Part shown: piece by piece, positions 1-8,551 of the stretch
Layout: every line of letters starts with the position of its first letter
Numbering within the stretch: position 1 is the stretch's first letter
NCBI GenBank assembly: GCA_017999895.1
Contig: JAGNKY010000010.1
Span: 1 to 64,000 of the forward strand
Direction of reading: 5' to 3'
Origin: Bacteroidales bacterium
GTDB lineage: Bacteria; Bacteroidota; Bacteroidia; Bacteroidales; VadinHA17
DNA length: 64,000 bases
Translations under genes and position numbers: made by a program
Notes under the pieces: model-generated
Databases searched by the model: none
What the model saw: only the letters and a program-made list of their open reading frames with translations
What the model was told of the DNA's origin: nothing

Positions 1-73
1 AACCCTGGATATCTAAGATAATCCGTTCTTTTTCCTGGGGCGTCCATTTGTGCATTCTTTTTACCATCAACAT
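1..73 (-). CDS. N-terminal fragment of an unidentified ORF cut by the window edge
   Basis: An open frame starting at an ATG at 73 runs off the left edge on the minus strand, giving 24 residues that begin MLMVKRMHKWTPQEKERI. Other in-frame ATGs lie at 67 and 55. The W-T-P-x-E-K pattern resembles the start of helix-turn-helix segments in some transposase or integrase-core proteins, but 24 residues cannot prove that. A perfect 10-bp inverted repeat lies directly upstream of the first ATG. The next features are a gene remnant and a toxin-antitoxin pair, so a mobile-element gene would fit the context. That is inference. Confidence 0.3.
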   Translation of the reverse strand, partial: MLMVKRMHKWTPQEKERIILDIQG

Positions 74-100
74 AAAAGTACAATTTAAATTTGTACTTTT
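74..100. repeat. Perfect 10-bp inverted repeat upstream of the edge ORF
   Basis: AAAAGTACAA (74-83) and TTGTACTTTT (91-100) are perfect reverse complements around a 7-base AT spacer. The right end of the minus-strand ORF starts at 73, immediately next to it. It could be an operator or part of an element end. There is no GC-rich stem as in a terminator. Confidence 0.55.
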
Positions 101-241
101 AGTCTAGTTTTATAGGGGGGTAGACCATAATGTTCTGCAGGATTCTTTAACTAACTCGTAACGGTTGGCGATATGGCTGGAAAGACTTGTCTGCCTGCTG
201 ATGTAGAAAAATTCAATATTTTTGATAATGTAAAAACTTAT

Positions 242-325
242 ATGATGATGAAACAATCGGATAAGAAATATCTTATTGCCTATTTCTCACGAAAAGGCAA
301 TAATTATGTTGGGGAAAGTATTTCC
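242..325 (+). pseudogene. Remnant of the 5' end of a flavodoxin gene
   Basis: A plus-strand frame encodes KKYLIAYFSRKGNNYV (about 263-310). This matches the first beta strand and FMN-phosphate-binding loop typical of flavodoxins (I-A-Y-F-S-R-x-G-N). After about residue GESI the frame turns into a hydrophobic run and stops at 385, giving no flavodoxin core; a full flavodoxin would need roughly 140-180 residues. In-frame ATGs lie at 242, 245 and 248; an earlier one at 173 only adds unrelated sequence. I read this as a truncated, inactive relic left by a rearrangement at about 320. The 3' part overlaps the end of the HEPN gene on the other strand. Confidence 0.5.
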
Positions 326-340
326 ATAATAATGTTTGTG

Positions 341-745
341 TTATTTGCTATCCTTATTTTTTATAAGGAATTGAATCTTATATAGAAATTGCTCAACTTT
401 TGGGATCATGGAAAGAACATTTTTTTCTTCAATTTCAATGAAGTCTCCATAATCACTTTTATGTCTAAGATCAAAAAGATCCCCATATAGTTTTCCATAT
501 TCTTTATCAAGTAATCCAGTCTTAATGAAGTAAAGCGAAAATTGGGTTTTTACGCCTGAATGTTTATGACATGCAATCTGATATTTTGAAAATAATGCGA
601 GTACAGAATAAAAGCATGCATAGTATAACCTGTTAATTGATGAATTCCAGCTTTTTTTGGATGCAAGGTATTTTGCATCTTCGAAAGTCTTCCATGCTCT
701 TTCTAATCTATAGTTTATATAATCTTCCTGAGTGGTTTTTTCCAC
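341..745 (-). CDS. HEPN domain protein (UPF0332-type), toxin partner of MNT
   Basis: This 134-residue all-helical protein carries the signature of UPF0332-type HEPN proteins: a helix with N-R-L-Y-Y-A-C-F at residues 38-45 and a conserved R94-H-K-S-D-Y99-G segment near the C-terminus. HEPN proteins paired with minimal nucleotidyltransferases form toxin-antitoxin modules. In characterised pairs the HEPN protein is an RNase and the MNT partner AMPylates a tyrosine in the active-site loop. The start is a GTG at 745, two bases after the MNT stop codon, so the two are co-transcribed with MNT first. An ATG at 747 is in another frame. Y99 as the modified residue is inference. Confidence 0.8.
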   Translation of the reverse strand: MEKTTQEDYINYRLERAWKTFEDAKYLASKKSWNSSINRLYYACFYSVLALFSKYQIACHKHSGVKTQFSLYFIKTGLLDKEYGKLYGDLFDLRHKSDYGDFIEIEEKNVLSMIPKVEQFLYKIQFLIKNKDSK

Positions 746-747
746 AT

Positions 748-1065
748 TTATATCCTTAATCCTTCTCTAGCAATGCTTTGATAAAGTGGAGTTACCCAAT
801 ATTTTGATTCCCATTCGTTTTTATTATGGACAGTAACCGAAAAGGACTGTTCGAGTTCTAGTTCCAGATCAAAAAGTTTATGACGAAAAACCATTTCATA
901 ATCCAGATCAGCTTTAGAATTGACAAGGATTAAAAGATCCCAGTCAGAATCAGGTCGTTCGTCACCTCTGGCTCTTGAGCCATAAAGAATAACTTCAGCT
1001 TGTGGATCAATTTGTCTTACAATTTCCTTGATCTTTGAAAGCACTATTGATTTTTTATTATTCAT
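748..1065 (-). CDS. MNT-type nucleotidyltransferase, antitoxin of the HEPN pair
   Basis: This 105-residue protein is a minimal nucleotidyltransferase of the DNA polymerase beta superfamily. The G29-S30-x10-D41-W-D43 motif is intact and gives the two metal-binding aspartates; a later acidic patch (L-D-L-E-L-E-Q) lies where a third carboxylate would be expected. Length and motif match MntA-type antitoxins, which transfer AMP to the cognate HEPN toxin. It starts at an ATG at 1065 and ends two bases before the HEPN start. This order (MNT then HEPN) is the standard one. It could also be annotated as a nucleotidyltransferase-domain protein. Confidence 0.82.
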   Translation of the reverse strand: MNNKKSIVLSKIKEIVRQIDPQAEVILYGSRARGDERPDSDWDLLILVNSKADLDYEMVFRHKLFDLELELEQSFSVTVHNKNEWESKYWVTPLYQSIAREGLRI

Positions 1066-1390
1066 TCTGTAAAAATAGTAAAATTACCAATACCGGTCCG
1101 CCGATATATCGTGACGGATTGATCAAAAACGTTTTTTCCTGTTTAATTCCTGTCGTCTTAAAATATTTTGAGCGAAAATTGTTTTTCTCTATAATGCTAT
1201 AATAAAAAACGGATTGAAAAAACCAGCATCCCCTCAAGCCGGAGGAAAGTCAGTCGTTAATATTTTACCTATGATATGCTTCGATCCTGATGCTTTTGCC
1301 CAGGATTTGGTCACTTCATTCCTTAACTTTCTCCTTTTTCCTTTATACTTTTTCCTTTGCTTGCCTCCAGGCAGACGACTTCTTTATATT
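1066..1390. other. Intergenic region without a recognised gene
   Basis: This 325-bp stretch lies between the divergent start of the MNT gene and the end of the isomerase-like gene. Open frames here are short and look like no known protein. A small GCCT-CC-AGGC palindrome occurs near 1367-1376. The promoter for the MNT/HEPN pair should lie near 1066-1150, but I cannot pick one out with confidence. Confidence 0.5.
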
Positions 1391-2419
1391 TCAGGAAGCC
1401 AGCTCTTTTATAAGCTCGTTCATGAATTCTGCAGCCAGACGTGCATTCTTTTCTGCAAATTCGATACCCACTGTCTGACCATCAACAACCGGCAATGGAT
1501 GGCAGAGCTCATAACTCATATAGCCCTGATAACCAATATCGTTCATGGCCTTAATGAAATATCTGTAAAAGTCTTCGCCAATAACTTTGCCATCGGAACC
1601 TCTTTCATATTCGCCTCCGAAATGTGACAGCACCTGCAAATCGCCTACCGCCCTGGCAGCTTTTTGAATGCCTTCGGCACTCTTATCTTCCATGATAGGC
1701 GCATCGAGCGATACCTTAAGATTCGGTGAATTAACTTCTTTAACCATCTTCAACACTTCGGGATAATCTCTGATAACAGGTTTATGGTTTTGAAGCGCAA
1801 GCACCACACCGGCATCTTGAGCATATTTTGCACATTCGGCCATACCTTCCCGGCACCATGCCCATGTCTCCTCCTCTGAGAATTTTGCATGAGTGTAGTT
1901 CCATATATCTCGTGCAATATCATATTGGGCTATTTGAGGATGTTTTGTGATGCCCGGCCAGGCCAGAAACAACCTTAGTGTTTTTGCACCAAAGTCCGAA
2001 GTCATCCGAATGAGTTCTTTCACATAAGCTATCTGACATTCCCTGTGCTCTGGTATCGGACTACTGAAATCATTGTTGGCAGCAACACCGTAAATTTCTA
2101 TACCTTCTCCGTCGGCATAAGTGCGGAAATCTTTGCATTTTTTCGTTGGCCAGTCGAGAGGATTGCCATGAGGTCTTTTACCGTCTATTTCAATTCCCGT
2201 ATAACCAAACTCCCTGGCTTTTTTGACCATTTCTTCCAGAGGCATCGCTTCCCCGCGATACCAGACGCCGAGGAATGTTATACTGTATAATCCTACCTTT
2301 ATATCGGATTTCCTGGGTGTGCTGCAGGACAATGCATTGGCTCCTGCCATTAATCCGGCAGTTGCGGCAATTGATGTTGCAACGAACTGCCTGCGGTTAA
2401 TCTGATTTTTGTTTTTCAT
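1391..2419 (-). CDS. Exported sugar phosphate isomerase/epimerase-like protein (xylose isomerase-like TIM barrel)
   Basis: This 342-residue protein has an N-terminal Tat-type signal (N-R-R-Q-F-V, then an Ala-rich stretch) ending in a cysteine that could be lipidated, so it is probably periplasmic or membrane-anchored. The mature part is an AP-endonuclease-2/xylose-isomerase-like TIM barrel: G-Y-T-G-I-E-I-D early on, then L-A-L-Q-N-H-K and V-S-L-D-A-P strands carrying likely metal ligands, and a late Y-M-S-Y-E-L-C segment. The family isomerises or oxidises sugars and inositols; the substrate cannot be told. The ATG at 2419 is preferred over an upstream in-frame start because GGAGGAACTC precedes it and it begins the signal peptide. 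It lies 101 bp downstream of the M16 peptidase gene. Confidence 0.8.
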   Translation of the reverse strand: MKNKNQINRRQFVATSIAATAGLMAGANALSCSTPRKSDIKVGLYSITFLGVWYRGEAMPLEEMVKKAREFGYTGIEIDGKRPHGNPLDWPTKKCKDFRTYADGEGIEIYGVAANNDFSSPIPEHRECQIAYVKELIRMTSDFGAKTLRLFLAWPGITKHPQIAQYDIARDIWNYTHAKFSEEETWAWCREGMAECAKYAQDAGVVLALQNHKPVIRDYPEVLKMVKEVNSPNLKVSLDAPIMEDKSAEGIQKAARAVGDLQVLSHFGGEYERGSDGKVIGEDFYRYFIKAMNDIGYQGYMSYELCHPLPVVDGQTVGIEFAEKNARLAAEFMNELIKELAS

Positions 2420-2520
2420 AGAGTTCCTCCCGATTTTGATAATGTAACATAAATGCAACTTATTATATACAAATATATTTTTATTTCTGGAAAGAATTAA
2501 ATAATAAAGGCACATATAAT

Positions 2521-5331
2521 TTATTCAGGCCTGAATATTACATCTACAATATCGGCTTTTCCAAAGAAGCTATTTGCGACCTTACGTATATCTTTTACAG
2601 TGAGCTTTTTTAAAATCCTGTCGAAGTTAGCAGGGTCGTTTATATCAACGCCGGAATAGTAGTATGAATAAAGCAAATTACTCCAGTAATTATTGTGCTG
2701 CTTCGCTTCTTCTCTGATTTTAAGCATATTACTTACAGCTTTTTGCAAATTATCTTCCGTTGGCCCGTATTTAATAAGGCGATCAATCTCATCATAAACG
2801 ACTTTCTTGAGAGTATCGGCTTTTTCCGGATCACAATCGAACATAATAAGACCTGCCGCATTCTGATATGGATAGAGCTGTGAGGTCAGACTTACCGATA
2901 CTCCGTATGTACCGCCCGCCTCCTCCCTTATTTTTTCAGTGAAAACAATGTCGAGAATACCGTCTATAACTTTCAGACAAACATTGTTGTAAGGTGTGTA
3001 TTGGAATTCTGTCGAATGACTGATAAATATGGTTGCTTTGGGTACAGTAAGCGGTATTCTGATGTCTTTGATAAATTTTCCTTCCGGCGGCCTTATATTA
3101 CGGTCTATGAAGCTCTCCCTGGCTGGCGATGAGGGAAGTGATCCAATGTATTTCACGGAAAGAGATTTTGCTTCTGCCTCGTCAATATTACCTACTATAA
3201 AAAAAGTAAAATCTGCCGCATTGGCGAACCTCTCCTTGTAAACATTTTCAATCATACCGAAGTCCACTTTTTCCAGCATAGAATTGTTAAGTATCAAAGC
3301 TCTCGGATTATAGTCGGCAAGAAAGAGCGACATGGAGTCCTGCATTATTTTTGACGGCTCTTTTGCCATGCTTGCAAGAAATGCTGAATATCTCGACATT
3401 ATTGCCTTATGCGCAGCTGAATCAAATCGCGGATTTACGAATCTGAGGTAAAGAAGCTGCATCATTGTTTCGAAGTCTTTTGGAGTAGAGGAGCCGTTTA
3501 TACTTTCAGTTATCTGACCTAGTGAAACGGATAGTGTTACGTTTTTGCCTGCAAGCACTTTCTGAAGTGTCACATTATCGAACTTGCCAAGTCCGTACGC
3601 TGGAATGACCGATGGCAGCATAGTAGCCGAAGGCAGGTACGAGAGTTCATAAAGCGACGTTCCTCCCAGACTGTATGCTGTAAGCAGGACATTATCTTTT
3701 TCATAATCGGTTTTTTTGTAAACAACTCTCGCACCATTTCCAAGTGTCCATTCTACTGCATCAAATTGTCTGAGGTATTTTGTTTTAATCACAGGAGAAC
3801 CTTTTATTTCACCGTCAACAAGCGATTCTGTGATCACGTTATCCTGATATGCCTGAATATCGGAAGCTGAAATTTTTGCAATAATTGCTTTTGCTTCTTC
3901 TTCAGAAATATGTTTTATTCCTTGCTGTTCCTGACCCTGAACAACAATCACACTGTTTTCGGTCTTCATCATGCTTCTGAAGAAATCCGAAATCTCTTCG
4001 GCAGTGATTGATGGAACAGTTGTTTTTGTATATTCATAATCAAAATCAACCGATACAAGCGGTTCGCCGTAAAGGAAATTTTCCAGAATATCGTTTATAA
4101 AATCATCATTCGATATTTTATCTTTTTGTTTGTAAAAATTTTCGCTGGATGTCAGCAGGTTAGCTTTTGCTCTTTCGAGCTCACCGTTAGTGAATCCATA
4201 CCTCCGGGCTCTCTCGGCCTCTTTCCATATTGCCTCAAGTGCCTTATCCTCTTCGTTGGGTTTTGCATCAGCACTCACAACAAGAGCATCCACACCTTTT
4301 ACGAGATCGGAAAAGCCTATCGTACCCGATATGAACGGAGGAGTTCCTTTCTGAAGAAGCTCATTTATTCTTACAGCCATCATGTTGTTCATCAGCCTTA
4401 TGATAAGCTTTCGTCTCATATAGGAAAGATCTTTTGCCTCAGGTTCCACAGCTTTATGTTTTATGAACACGGAGACTGAATTCTGAGGAGCTTCCTTATC
4501 GGTAGCAAGAACATAAAGCATCTCCTTATGCCACGGTATTTCGAACACCGGTCTTGGCTTTGGACTGTTTACCGTATTGAGTTTCGAAAACAGCTCTGTT
4601 ACCTTTTCTTCCATGAGGCTGGCATCAAAATCACCTACTATTGCGATGGCCTGCAGGTCAGGTCGGTACCAGTCGTCGTAAAATTTTTTAATATCATCAG
4701 GTGTGAATTTCTTTATTAAATCAAGTTCCCCGATAATATCTCTTACCTCATATTTTGAATCTTTAAGTATGACAGGCAGATATTTCTGCATCATTCTGAA
4801 AGAGGCGTCTCTTCGCGTCCTCCATTCCTCGATAATGACACCTCTCTCGGCGTTTGTTTCCTTAGCTGTAATGCTTATAAAATCCGACCAGTCGTATAAT
4901 ATCATCAGACAGGTATCTATAAGGCCCGGGGAGTCAACCGGCACATCGCTGAGATTATAGACGGTTTCTTCGTAACCTGTATAAGCATTTATATTATATC
5001 CGAAAGCCACCCCATGCTTTTCGAGCGAGTTTATGATACTCCTGCCAGGGAATCTTTCGGTGCCGTTAAAGGCCAGGTGTTCGATAAAATGTGCAATTCC
5101 GTCTTGATTGTCTTCCTCGAGCAGGGCACCAACATTCTGAATGAAATAAAAGCTTGCTCTTTTCCTGGGCTCCTGGTTATGTTTTATGTAATAGGTCAGA
5201 CCGTTTGAAAGTTTTCCTGTCTTGATTTCAGGATCAACAGGAGGTAGTGATGAAGATTCGGGCTGGGAATTCAGTTCCGGAGAGATAAAAAAGATCCCCG
5301 TAAGTAATAAAATAAGTTTTATTTTTTTCAT
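2521..5331 (-). CDS. M16 family zinc metalloprotease (pitrilysin/PqqL-like), exported
   Basis: This 936-residue protein has a signal peptide (about residues 1-22) and the inverted zinc motif H81-F-I-E-H85, with the third ligand glutamate at E162 in the A-E-R-G-V-I segment. Spacing fits the M16 consensus. A second, catalytically inactive M16 half follows after about residue 500, as in full-length pitrilysin-type enzymes that enclose and cleave peptides. The length matches PqqL-like periplasmic proteases of Bacteroidota. The ATG at 5331 begins the signal peptide. The deoxynucleoside kinase gene ends 21 bp upstream on the same strand, so the two may be co-transcribed. The substrate is unknown. 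Confidence 0.93.
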   Translation of the reverse strand: MKKIKLILLLTGIFFISPELNSQPESSSLPPVDPEIKTGKLSNGLTYYIKHNQEPRKRASFYFIQNVGALLEEDNQDGIAHFIEHLAFNGTERFPGRSIINSLEKHGVAFGYNINAYTGYEETVYNLSDVPVDSPGLIDTCLMILYDWSDFISITAKETNAERGVIIEEWRTRRDASFRMMQKYLPVILKDSKYEVRDIIGELDLIKKFTPDDIKKFYDDWYRPDLQAIAIVGDFDASLMEEKVTELFSKLNTVNSPKPRPVFEIPWHKEMLYVLATDKEAPQNSVSVFIKHKAVEPEAKDLSYMRRKLIIRLMNNMMAVRINELLQKGTPPFISGTIGFSDLVKGVDALVVSADAKPNEEDKALEAIWKEAERARRYGFTNGELERAKANLLTSSENFYKQKDKISNDDFINDILENFLYGEPLVSVDFDYEYTKTTVPSITAEEISDFFRSMMKTENSVIVVQGQEQQGIKHISEEEAKAIIAKISASDIQAYQDNVITESLVDGEIKGSPVIKTKYLRQFDAVEWTLGNGARVVYKKTDYEKDNVLLTAYSLGGTSLYELSYLPSATMLPSVIPAYGLGKFDNVTLQKVLAGKNVTLSVSLGQITESINGSSTPKDFETMMQLLYLRFVNPRFDSAAHKAIMSRYSAFLASMAKEPSKIMQDSMSLFLADYNPRALILNNSMLEKVDFGMIENVYKERFANAADFTFFIVGNIDEAEAKSLSVKYIGSLPSSPARESFIDRNIRPPEGKFIKDIRIPLTVPKATIFISHSTEFQYTPYNNVCLKVIDGILDIVFTEKIREEAGGTYGVSVSLTSQLYPYQNAAGLIMFDCDPEKADTLKKVVYDEIDRLIKYGPTEDNLQKAVSNMLKIREEAKQHNNYWSNLLYSYYYSGVDINDPANFDRILKKLTVKDIRKVANSFFGKADIVDVIFRPE

Positions 5332-5352
5332 TCAGAATATTTTAAAGCTATT

Positions 5353-5967
5353 TCAGAAGAGCCCGTGTAGTTGCGCATCGATCTTGTCAATGACCTCGCT
5401 CAGATGGTCGGGATTATTGGGGAAATCATAATGATCGGCTTCGATAATAAGAAGTTTGCCCAGATCGTAGGTTTCAGCCCATGCCTCATATCTTTCATTA
5501 AGGCTTTTGAGATAATCTATTCTTATGGAGCTTTCGTACTCTCTGCCGCGTTTCTGTATCTGGCTTACAAGGGTAGGAACAGAAGCCCTGAGGTAAAGAA
5601 TCAGGTCAGGTGCCTGTATGAGCGAACTCATAAGTTTGAACAGGCTCAGATAATTTTCATAATCGCGGGTCGACATGAGACCCATTGCATGGAGATTGGG
5701 TGCAAAGATGTAGGCATCCTCGTAAATAGTCCTGTCCTGGATTACAGTTTTGTCCGATTTTCTTATTTCGATTATCTTGCGGAACCTCGAATTCAGAAAA
5801 TAAATCTGCAGGTTAAACGACCATCTCAGCATATCTTCGTAGAAATCGTTCAGATAAGGGTTTTCGTCTGCGTCTTCATAATGAGGTATCCAACCGTAAT
5901 GTTTGGCGAGAAGGCCAGTGAGGGTGGTTTTCCCTGCTCCTATATTGCCTGCGATAGCAATGTGCAT
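5353..5967 (-). CDS. Deoxynucleoside kinase (deoxyadenosine/deoxyguanosine kinase family)
   Basis: This 204-residue cytosolic enzyme phosphorylates deoxynucleosides in the salvage pathway. The P-loop is G7-N-I-G-A-G-K13-T-T; the D78-R79 pair of the family's E/D-R-S/T motif follows at Q-D-R-T-I-Y-E-D. An arginine-rich lid (Q-K-R-G-R-E-Y-E, about 138-145) is present. Length and motifs match bacterial dNK/dGK-type enzymes. Substrate preference (dA, dC or dG) cannot be read from sequence alone. It sits between the GH3-family gene upstream and the M16 protease downstream, all on the minus strand. Confidence 0.92.
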   Translation of the reverse strand: MHIAIAGNIGAGKTTLTGLLAKHYGWIPHYEDADENPYLNDFYEDMLRWSFNLQIYFLNSRFRKIIEIRKSDKTVIQDRTIYEDAYIFAPNLHAMGLMSTRDYENYLSLFKLMSSLIQAPDLILYLRASVPTLVSQIQKRGREYESSIRIDYLKSLNERYEAWAETYDLGKLLIIEADHYDFPNNPDHLSEVIDKIDAQLHGLF

Positions 5968-6043
5968 GATTAGTATATTTGGTTTAACAGGTTTGTAAAA
6001 TTACTAAAATAGAGATATTTTTTATGAATGGTGAGGGGAAAAA

Positions 6044-7567
6044 TCATCTGGTCTTTATTCCTGAAATAAGATAAAGGTCCTCAATATATTCTCTGCTGTT
6101 CGATAATCTCGGAACTTTGTTCTGTCCGCCGAGTTTATTTTTTTCTTTCAGCCATTTATAAAATGTGCCGCGAGGCAGAGCTCTTACCACAGGCATTGCA
6201 AGATTCAGGTCTTTGTAGCGTTTTGCTTCATAATCTGAATTAACTGATTTCAGAGCCTCATCCAGTTTTAAAGTAAATAAGTTTATGTCGTCTGGTTCTT
6301 TTTCGAATTCAATCAGCCATTCATGGCATCCTTTCGAGTTGGTTCCGGGGAAAACCGGTCCGGCAGTAAATTCAAGAACGACTGCACCTGTGGCCTTGCA
6401 TGCCCTTTCGATTGCTTTTTCGGCATTATCAATTATCACCTCTTCGCCGAAAACATTGATGAAATGTTTGGTTCTGCCTGTGATAACGAATTTATGAGGG
6501 AAGAGTGATGTAAACTGCACTGTATCGCCTATCAGGTATCTCCAGAGTCCGCCGTTGGTCGAAATAACCATTGCATAATTAACGCCTTTTGAAACCTCGC
6601 CTATTGTATAGGATTTCGGCGATGAAGAATTTATTTCTGCAACCGGAATGAATTCATAAAAAACTCCGGAGTCAAGTATAAGCAACATATCGTTCGTTGA
6701 GAAATCGTCCTGTATTCCAAAAAATCCCTCAGAGGCATTGAATGTCTCCATATACCGGAAATTTTCATTTTTTATAAATTGTCGGAACTGTTCTCTGTAT
6801 GGCATAAAGTTTACTCCGCCATGAAAAAAAACCTCGAGGCCTGGCCACACATCCATCAGATTCGATTTGCCTGTCCATTCGAGTATCTGTCTGATAAGCA
6901 CAAGAAACCATGAGGGCACACCCGACAGGCTTGTAACGTTCTTTTTGACAGTAATTTTAGTAATAAGCTCGAGCTTTTTCTCGAAGTCATCCATAAGAGC
7001 GATCTCTTTCGAAGGTGTTCTGAAGAAATCGAACCATCGCGGAGTATTCTGGATAAGTATTGCAGAAAGATCGCCGTAGAGTGATTTATTGCTTAGTTTG
7101 TTTATTTTATGACTGCCTCCGAGGATAAGTCCTTTTCCGCTGAAAAGTTTCGAATCGGGATTGGACGAGAGGTACAATGCAATCACGTCGGTTGCTCCCC
7201 TGTAATGGCACTCTCTCAATGATTCACGCGTAACAGGTATGAATTTGCTTTTAGCAGCGGTCGTGCCTGATGATTTTGCGAACCATCTGACTTCGCCGGG
7301 CCAGAAAACATCTTTCTCACCGTTTCTTATCCTTTCAATATAAGGCAATAAATCCTCGTATGTGCTTACAGGAACTCTTTCTCTGAACTGACTCACAGTT
7401 TTTATGGAAGAATAATAATGAGAAATTCCCCACTCTGTTGTTGCCGAACGCCTGATAAGATTTTTAAAAACAATATCCTGAGCTTCAGCAGGATTTTTTC
7501 TGAAGAAGTCTATCTGAGCAAGCCTTTTTCTGCTATATCTGTTTATAATTGAAGTGATAGTCGGCAT
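6044..7567 (-). CDS. GH3-family acyl-adenylate-forming enzyme
   Basis: This 507-residue protein matches the length and layout of GH3 (auxin-responsive promoter) family proteins. These belong to the adenylate-forming superfamily and conjugate acyl acids to amino acids in plants. The nucleotide-binding loop S-S-G-T-T-A-A-K-S-K-F-I-P-V-T lies at residues 99-113. Later G-G-L-W-R-Y-L-I-G-D-T and I-T-G-R-T-K-H-F segments fit the adenylation and hinge regions. Bacterial members are common in Bacteroidota, but their substrates are mostly unknown. No signal peptide is visible, so it is probably cytosolic. It starts at an ATG at 7567, with a 151-bp gap before recO upstream. Confidence 0.9.
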   Translation of the reverse strand: MPTITSIINRYSRKRLAQIDFFRKNPAEAQDIVFKNLIRRSATTEWGISHYYSSIKTVSQFRERVPVSTYEDLLPYIERIRNGEKDVFWPGEVRWFAKSSGTTAAKSKFIPVTRESLRECHYRGATDVIALYLSSNPDSKLFSGKGLILGGSHKINKLSNKSLYGDLSAILIQNTPRWFDFFRTPSKEIALMDDFEKKLELITKITVKKNVTSLSGVPSWFLVLIRQILEWTGKSNLMDVWPGLEVFFHGGVNFMPYREQFRQFIKNENFRYMETFNASEGFFGIQDDFSTNDMLLILDSGVFYEFIPVAEINSSSPKSYTIGEVSKGVNYAMVISTNGGLWRYLIGDTVQFTSLFPHKFVITGRTKHFINVFGEEVIIDNAEKAIERACKATGAVVLEFTAGPVFPGTNSKGCHEWLIEFEKEPDDINLFTLKLDEALKSVNSDYEAKRYKDLNLAMPVVRALPRGTFYKWLKEKNKLGGQNKVPRLSNSREYIEDLYLISGIKTR

Positions 7568-7718
7568 TGTCTTTTATCTTCCTTCACAGAACAAATATCG
7601 TTAAAATCATTTTATAGTATAATTATTATGATGTGGTATAAAAGAAATTGCAAAATATAGATTATCAAGATTTTATAAGTTATATAAAATATTGAATATG
7701 AGTACATTATTGTGCTAT

Positions 7719-8450
7719 TCATGTAATTTGAAACACTTCGCTTAGTACATCGAGTGAGTTGATTCTTTTTAATGAAGGGAAGTGAAATGAGTAATATTTC
7801 AGTAAAGCTTCGAGGACATCGTTTCTAATTTTACCGGTTAGGGGTATATATTTCATATCGTCCCACGATGAGCCGAATACTCCGGCGAGTATATTTGAAA
7901 CTTCACTTCCAGCGTAATTACCGTGTGAAGGGGGAAGCGAGACAAAGTGTCCGTTCATGAAGTCGAACAGAGTCTGTTCCCGGTTGTTTCTGCGCGCTGG
8001 TTCAATGCCTAAATAGCTGCATAAACCGGCAAGAAATGCTATATGAAAATTAGAAATCCCTTTGTCGAGATCATTGAAATACTTAACAGCATCGAAAATA
8101 TAAGTATATAAATCTTTTTGAGGGCTCTCCTCTCTTAAAATTGAAGAAAGAACTTCGCCTATGAACAATGCAACGGTACTTTTGGTAATGTTGTTGTAAA
8201 TTCCTGCAGGGGAATACCTAAGTGAAAATTCTTTTAGTATCTGAATTTCCCTTGATTCCTTATAGTAAATAACAAAATCGACTATTGAGAGTGGTTGTAA
8301 ATAAGCTTTATATTTTCCGGATTTCTTATTTCCGGCGCCTTTTACCATGAGGGAAAGTCGGCCGAAGTTTTCAGTGAAAACATGCAATATGATGGAAGAA
8401 TCGTTATATTTGAATTGACGAAGCACTATGCCGGCAGTTTTATCTATCAT
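7719..8450 (-). CDS. recO: DNA repair protein RecO
   Basis: RecO mediates RecF-pathway recombinational repair, loading RecA onto SSB-coated DNA. The N-terminal OB fold is clear: T-A-G-I-V-L-R...Y-N-D-S-S-I-I-L-H-V-F-T then G-R-L-S-L-M-V-K-G-A-G. An all-helical C-terminal half follows. The paired cysteines of zinc-binding RecO proteins are not evident, as in some relatives. Length is 243 residues from the ATG at 8450; a TTG at 8468 would add six residues, but neither has a clear ribosome site. The gene is divergent from the first cyclase gene. Confidence 0.9.
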   Translation of the reverse strand: MIDKTAGIVLRQFKYNDSSIILHVFTENFGRLSLMVKGAGNKKSGKYKAYLQPLSIVDFVIYYKESREIQILKEFSLRYSPAGIYNNITKSTVALFIGEVLSSILREESPQKDLYTYIFDAVKYFNDLDKGISNFHIAFLAGLCSYLGIEPARRNNREQTLFDFMNGHFVSLPPSHGNYAGSEVSNILAGVFGSSWDDMKYIPLTGKIRNDVLEALLKYYSFHFPSLKRINSLDVLSEVFQIT

Positions 8451-8551
8451 GATAAAAGAGTTTGTCAAAATTAACTATTTACGATGTAATATGATTGACA
8501 GATATATCAGTTTAAAATTTTTTATATTTACATTTTAACCTTTCAAGATAT

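Noticed and set aside
1214..1627. A plus-strand open frame of 137 codons opposite the isomerase-like gene
   Set aside because: Its last part is antisense to a well-supported gene and its sequence resembles no family. The 5' part is ordinary intergenic DNA.
5371..5973. A 200-codon plus-strand frame antisense to the deoxynucleoside kinase gene
   Set aside because: The kinase on the minus strand has a complete set of motifs; the antisense frame shows none and is a shadow of its codon use.
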